A DNA stretch of 8,186 nucleotides from NCBI GenBank assembly GCA_027066695.1, contig JAMONE010000174.1, positions 1 through 8,186 of the forward strand. The letters run 5' to 3'. The DNA comes from Micavibrio sp. Lineage in GTDB: Bacteria; Pseudomonadota; Alphaproteobacteria; Micavibrionales; Micavibrionaceae. Below the pieces are notes generated by a model. That model ran no database searches, was not told the DNA's origin, and saw only the letters and a list, made by a program, of their open reading frames with translations. The position numbers and the translations under genes are program-made. This document shows, one piece after another, positions 5,106 through 8,186 of the stretch (the stretch's first letter is position 1; the number at the start of each line of letters is the position of its first letter).

Positions 5106-7799
5106 TTAGAAGTTGTAACGCATTTTTAATGATCCTATATGAGATTTATAATCTGATTTCACTTCAAGATCATAATCAGCACTGAATGTTAAGCCATTAT
5201 CGTTCATGAAATCAACGCCAGTTCCAATTTCAAAAGATGTTTTTTCAATTCCAGCACCTTCGGATCGAAATGTTGTTGCTATACCAGAAAAGTTTGAGGT
5301 GGACTGCTGCTCATCTCCGATAAAGTCGTGTGCGATAGCCAGTTTCAGCTCAGGACGTATTTTTAGTCGGTCAGAGGAAAATGTTTTTGCAACATTCACA
5401 CCGATTTTAGCTTCGAGTTGGTCTGAGTCTTCTTGTTGAACATCTAGATTCATGGCACCAGCACCTCTTTCACTATAATCATCCAAAGTGTTATGCGCAT
5501 ATGTCAGTGCAACATTTGGCGTAAGCTCTACACCGCCCTCAAGTAAAAGAACGCGCCCACTAGAAACTTTTGCAATGTAAGTTTTACCATCAAAGTCAGC
5601 TTTGGCTGTAGAGGAGAGCGTTGGGATATCTCGACTTGTATTATATTTGTTGTAAGCAACACCGACTATACCATCAACGTAGTAGCTGTTTTTGCTCCAA
5701 GATCCGTAAAGATTAACTTGGTAAGAATCAACATCCGTGCTCTTTAAGCCAGAATTATTATCAATTTCAGTGTTTCCGTATGAGCCACTTAAGCCAATGA
5801 TGGCGTTGTTTCCAACTTCTTTATCAATACCAAAGGCAATACCATATGTATCCGCATCATACCCATTAACACCTTCTATGTTTTCCTGTTTAGCCGTTCC
5901 GCCATACCCCTGAAACCACACACCAACGTTAGTTAAAGCATCACCAGAGGATAGGCCTGTTCCCCTTGCCCCTGTTAAACGTGATCCAGCAACATCAACA
6001 GATTGAGTTGTTGCACCGATAATACCTTGAGTCAGGCTGTTATCGGTTGCAGGCGTTCCTGATTCCAAAATTACATTGGCCTCCTCAAAACTATTAGAGT
6101 CAATAATTGCATCAACAAATGTTTCCACCTCGGTTCCGTTATCCGTTCCAGCAGCTCCGATTATTTCTAAGGCATCCCCAAGTGAGGAGGAATTTGCATC
6201 ATCACCGACAACATCAAGAGTTGATCTGGAGGCGACTAAAACCAAATCAGATCCTCCAGTTGTTGTGAAGGTTAGTAATCCAACTTTATTGTTACCGCCG
6301 CTGTTAATATCAATGTTACCACCAGTTATAGCTGTAACAGCCGCACCACCCGCACCATCGACAAGAGTATAAGTTGTTCCGTCTGCAATATATTCTGTGG
6401 AAGTGAAATCTATATCAAGTAATGATCCCGCCGCGACGGTTGCCACGCTGCCAACGGCAAGGCTCCCAACATCAGCAACGTCTTTGCCTGTAATGTTAAC
6501 ACCAAGTGTATCGCCTGCATTCATTGTGAAAACACCAGATACGACATGCGCACCATCTTGAATGTCAACACGGCTGTTTGCAACACCCCCAATAATCAAG
6601 TTACCCGTAATAATTCGGTTCGTTGAGCCAAAGTCAATTTCACCAGAGTCAACATTGACGTTTGTGGCAGTGATGTTTGCGCCAAGGGTTAGCTTTGCCG
6701 CATTACCGATTTCAACTTCAGTTACTGTTGAACCAGTACCGATGGCCATATTCGTGTGGTTGTCGTCAATATGAAATTGACCCGCACCATCTGTTGTTCC
6801 CGTAAAAGTACCGCCGCTGTATGTGAAGACTTGGGAGACGTTTCCTAAGGTTACATTCCCCGTCAATGTACCTGTTGTAACATCGAGAGCACCTGTTGCG
6901 CTTGACCCTAGATTGACCGCACCGATAAGTGTTCCGCCATTGATATCAATGTTCGTGTCACCAGATGTTGTCGAGATGTTACCAGTCACTATACCGCCAG
7001 TCACGCCCACAACCAAATTACCCGTCGCGGTCGAGATATTACCGTTTATGGTTGCTGTGTCCGCATTCAAAACGTCCATCAAGCCTGCCGTCCCATTTAT
7101 GCGCCCAGTTATCGCTCCAGAGCCTGTGTTATCAAGATCCACCGTATTAGATTGAGCAGCCGAAACAGCATACCCTAATGCGCCGCCACTGAGTGTTCCT
7201 GTGTTATTAACATCTAAGGATGACACACTATCAGCATCAGTAATATATATCGCAGCCGAAGTAGGATTATTGACGCTAGAAATATTACCTGCATTATTAA
7301 CAATGACAGTAAAGGTCTGCCCGCTATCATCATCGTTAATAACAATGGCGTCCCCTCCCGCCGCTGTATTGGTGATGGATCCAGCCACACCCGTTGAAAT
7401 TGTGATGGTTGAAGTTACACCGCTCAATGCAATTGTAGTGTTTGTACTATCAGATGTGATCAAGCCGTCCGTAACTGTAATGACATCTACGCTACTGCCA
7501 ACGGCATTACCATCAATGGCTATGTTATTTCCGTTCGCGGAAATTCCGCCGCCTGTTGTGTTTACAATAATGTCCACACCAGTAACACCACCGTTAACAC
7601 TAGCGCCACGATCACCGACAACGGAAATATCACCAGCGCCCGTGACTGATATTGTGTCATTATTCGTAGTAGCCGTTTGTATTGTCGTAACATTGGTTGT
7701 GACGTTTATGTCAGCCGCTTGCGTGATCATAGGGGACGCTGCAAACACCGCAACAAGGGCAGAACCAGTGAGTAATTTATTAGACAATCTGTGGGACAT
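5106..7799 (-). CDS. Autotransporter (type Va secretion) with beta-helical passenger of unknown function
   Basis: A predicted 897-residue surface protein that inserts its C-terminus in the outer membrane and exports its own passenger. Residues 1 to about 29 are a Sec signal peptide: basic start (HRLSNK), hydrophobic LLTGSALVAVFAA, and cleavage near ITQA-AD. Residues 30 to about 530 are rich in Gly, Asn, Thr, Ile and Val with degenerate repeats such as INGNIST (251-257) and VTGNIST (271-277), as expected of a parallel beta-helix. Residues 531-625 form the linker. Residues 626-897 (VWFQGYGG... to MRYNF) are the beta-barrel, with alternating strands and the C-terminal Phe used in outer-membrane assembly. 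There is no Cys anywhere and no Trp before 628, usual for such passengers. The barrel style recalls Rickettsia Sca/OmpB proteins. The passenger's role (adhesion or other) cannot be read; no protease motif was seen. The ribosome binding site is weak. Confidence 0.93.
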   Translation of the reverse strand: MSHRLSNKLLTGSALVAVFAASPMITQAADINVTTNVTTIQTATTNNDTISVTGAGDISVVGDRGASVNGGVTGVDIIVNTTGGGISANGNNIAIDGNAVGSSVDVITVTDGLITSDSTNTTIALSGVTSTITISTGVAGSITNTAAGGDAIVINDDDSGQTFTVIVNNAGNISSVNNPTSAAIYITDADSVSSLDVNNTGTLSGGALGYAVSAAQSNTVDLDNTGSGAITGRINGTAGLMDVLNADTATINGNISTATGNLVVGVTGGIVTGNISTTSGDTNIDINGGTLIGAVNLGSSATGALDVTTGTLTGNVTLGNVSQVFTYSGGTFTGTTDGAGQFHIDDNHTNMAIGTGSTVTEVEIGNAAKLTLGANITATNVNVDSGEIDFGSTNRIITGNLIIGGVANSRVDIQDGAHVVSGVFTMNAGDTLGVNITGKDVADVGSLAVGSVATVAAGSLLDIDFTSTEYIADGTTYTLVDGAGGAAVTAITGGNIDINSGGNNKVGLLTFTTTGGSDLVLVASRSTLDVVGDDANSSSLGDALEIIGAAGTDNGTEVETFVDAIIDSNSFEEANVILESGTPATDNSLTQGIIGATTQSVDVAGSRLTGARGTGLSSGDALTNVGVWFQGYGGTAKQENIEGVNGYDADTYGIAFGIDKEVGNNAIIGLSGSYGNTEIDNNSGLKSTDVDSYQVNLYGSWSKNSYYVDGIVGVAYNKYNTSRDIPTLSSTAKADFDGKTYIAKVSSGRVLLLEGGVELTPNVALTYAHNTLDDYSERGAGAMNLDVQQEDSDQLEAKIGVNVAKTFSSDRLKIRPELKLAIAHDFIGDEQQSTSNFSGIATTFRSEGAGIEKTSFEIGTGVDFMNDNGLTFSADYDLEVKSDYKSHIGSLKMRYNF

Positions 7800-7876
7800 T
7801 TTAATTTTCTTTCATTTTGTTTGGAGAAGACGAACAGGATATTTATGTTCAAATTAGACGAAATTTGTGACAGTGT

Positions 7877-7905
7877 ATTATAAAATCAAACAAAAATAGA
7901 GAAAA
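7877..7905 (-). promoter_or_regulatory. Candidate promoter of the autotransporter gene
   Basis: On the minus strand a perfect TATAAT (7877-7882) lies 78 nt before the start codon in an AT-rich region. At 17 nt spacing the -35 position (7900-7905) reads TTTTCT, a poor match to TTGACA, so an activator or UP-like AT tract may contribute. Transcription would start near 7870. Confidence 0.45.
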
Positions 7906-7925
7906 AAAGATTTTTGAATGCATAT

Positions 7926-7980
7926 GTATGGTGATATATAAAAAACAGGAGCTATATTGGGTTTTATAGCCAAGCCATAC
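7926..7980. repeat. Nested inverted repeats upstream of the autotransporter promoter
   Basis: GTATGG (7926-7931) pairs with CCATAC (7975-7980), and inside it GCTATA (7951-7956) pairs with TATAGC (7965-7970). A further short dyad, TGGCA-TT-TGCCA, follows at about 7987-7998. They could be operator sites for the autotransporter promoter or secondary structure in IS-flanking DNA. The arms are short, so chance is possible. Confidence 0.3.
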
Positions 7981-8060
7981 TAAAGTGGCATTTGCCATAA
8001 AATCAAATAAGCATCAATTTAAAAGCTTCAAGACGAATCTTGCTGCTCAAATTCAAATTA

Positions 8061-8082
8061 GAGACTGTTCATTAAACTGTGT
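8061..8082. mobile_element. Terminal inverted repeat / edge of an IS256-family element
   Basis: GAGACTGTTCATTAAACTGTG and the following bases sit just outside the transposase stop codon and have the form of IS256-family ends, which often begin GAGACTGT or GGGACTGT and contain an AACTGTGT-like block. The element would extend rightward beyond the window from about 8061. The other end and the target duplication (8-9 bp expected, to the left of 8061) cannot be checked here. Confidence 0.6.
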
Positions 8083-8186
8083 TATTTGATATCCAGCGAG
8101 AGCCTCTCAGGGAAATGTATTTCCAGTTGCGAGACTATCATCGCCCAGTTTTGGATGGGCTGTGTCCATTTTTTTAGTGCTTTTTT
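8082..8186 (-). CDS. IS256-family (Mutator type) transposase, C-terminal 34 residues
   Basis: The minus strand encodes the end of an ORF entering from the right edge: KKALKKWTQPIQNW, then SQLEIHFPERL, then a TAA at 8082-8084. The pattern K-W-T-x-P-I-x-N-W followed by a Q-L-x-I-x-F-x-x-R-L block is the characteristic C-terminus of IS256-family DDE transposases, which mobilise their element through a circular intermediate. The stop lies about 21 nt from the predicted element end, the usual compact layout. The catalytic DDE residues lie outside the window, so whether the copy is intact is unknown. Confidence 0.82.
   Translation of the reverse strand, partial: KKALKKWTQPIQNWAMIVSQLEIHFPERLSLDIK

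Noticed and set aside
7201..7857. Plus-strand ORF of 218 codons opposite the autotransporter signal peptide and passenger
   Set aside because: It is antisense to a gene with a clear signal peptide and barrel. Its composition (Val, Thr, Pro, Leu) is what the complement of Asn/Thr/Gly-rich coding DNA gives, and it has no family motif.

Overview
The window reads as a piece of an alphaproteobacterial chromosome of moderate to low GC. Two things point there. The first is the conserved block ffh-rpsP-rimM-trmD-rplS with dapF divergent just upstream. The second is the shape of the proteins: S16 with an Ala/Lys/Glu tail, Ffh with a Met/Gly-rich and polybasic tail, and TrmD with an EESF...GLLEYPHYTKP signature. 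Small palindromic repeats in the spacers, a classical autotransporter and an insertion sequence edge would suit Rickettsiales, Holosporales or Micavibrio-like lineages. The genus cannot be fixed from the sequence.

Layout. Positions 1-627 (minus) hold the first 209 codons of dapF, cut by the window edge. The 628-968 spacer holds an unusual dapF leader, two perfect hairpins, and a candidate ffh promoter with a perfect TTGACA. Positions 969-4832 (plus) are a translation and protein-export operon: Ffh (signal recognition particle GTPase), S16, RimM (30S maturation), TrmD (tRNA m1G37 methyltransferase) and L19. A 68-nt palindromic element sits between rpsP and rimM. Positions 4833-5105 carry no gene, but hold a 17-bp tandem repeat, a hairpin and a minus-strand terminator. 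Positions 5106-7799 (minus) encode an 897-residue autotransporter with a signal peptide, a beta-helical passenger and a C-terminal barrel ending in Phe. Upstream of it are a TATAAT box and then, from about 8061, the end of an IS256-family element whose transposase C-terminus runs off the window.

The most notable signal is a perfect 16-bp parS palindrome (TGTTTCACGTGAAACA, 3336-3351) inside the rimM coding sequence. It implies that ParB loads here and that the operon probably lies in the origin-proximal part of the chromosome. The second is the dapF leader. The first 23 nt of dapF occur again exactly 100 nt upstream, with their own ribosome binding site, opening a 36-codon ORF that overlaps dapF. 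Between the two copies is an inverted copy that could pair with either, which looks like an alternative-hairpin arrangement around the dapF start. I saw no multi-gene defence or other novel system. The passenger of the autotransporter is the least characterised protein here.
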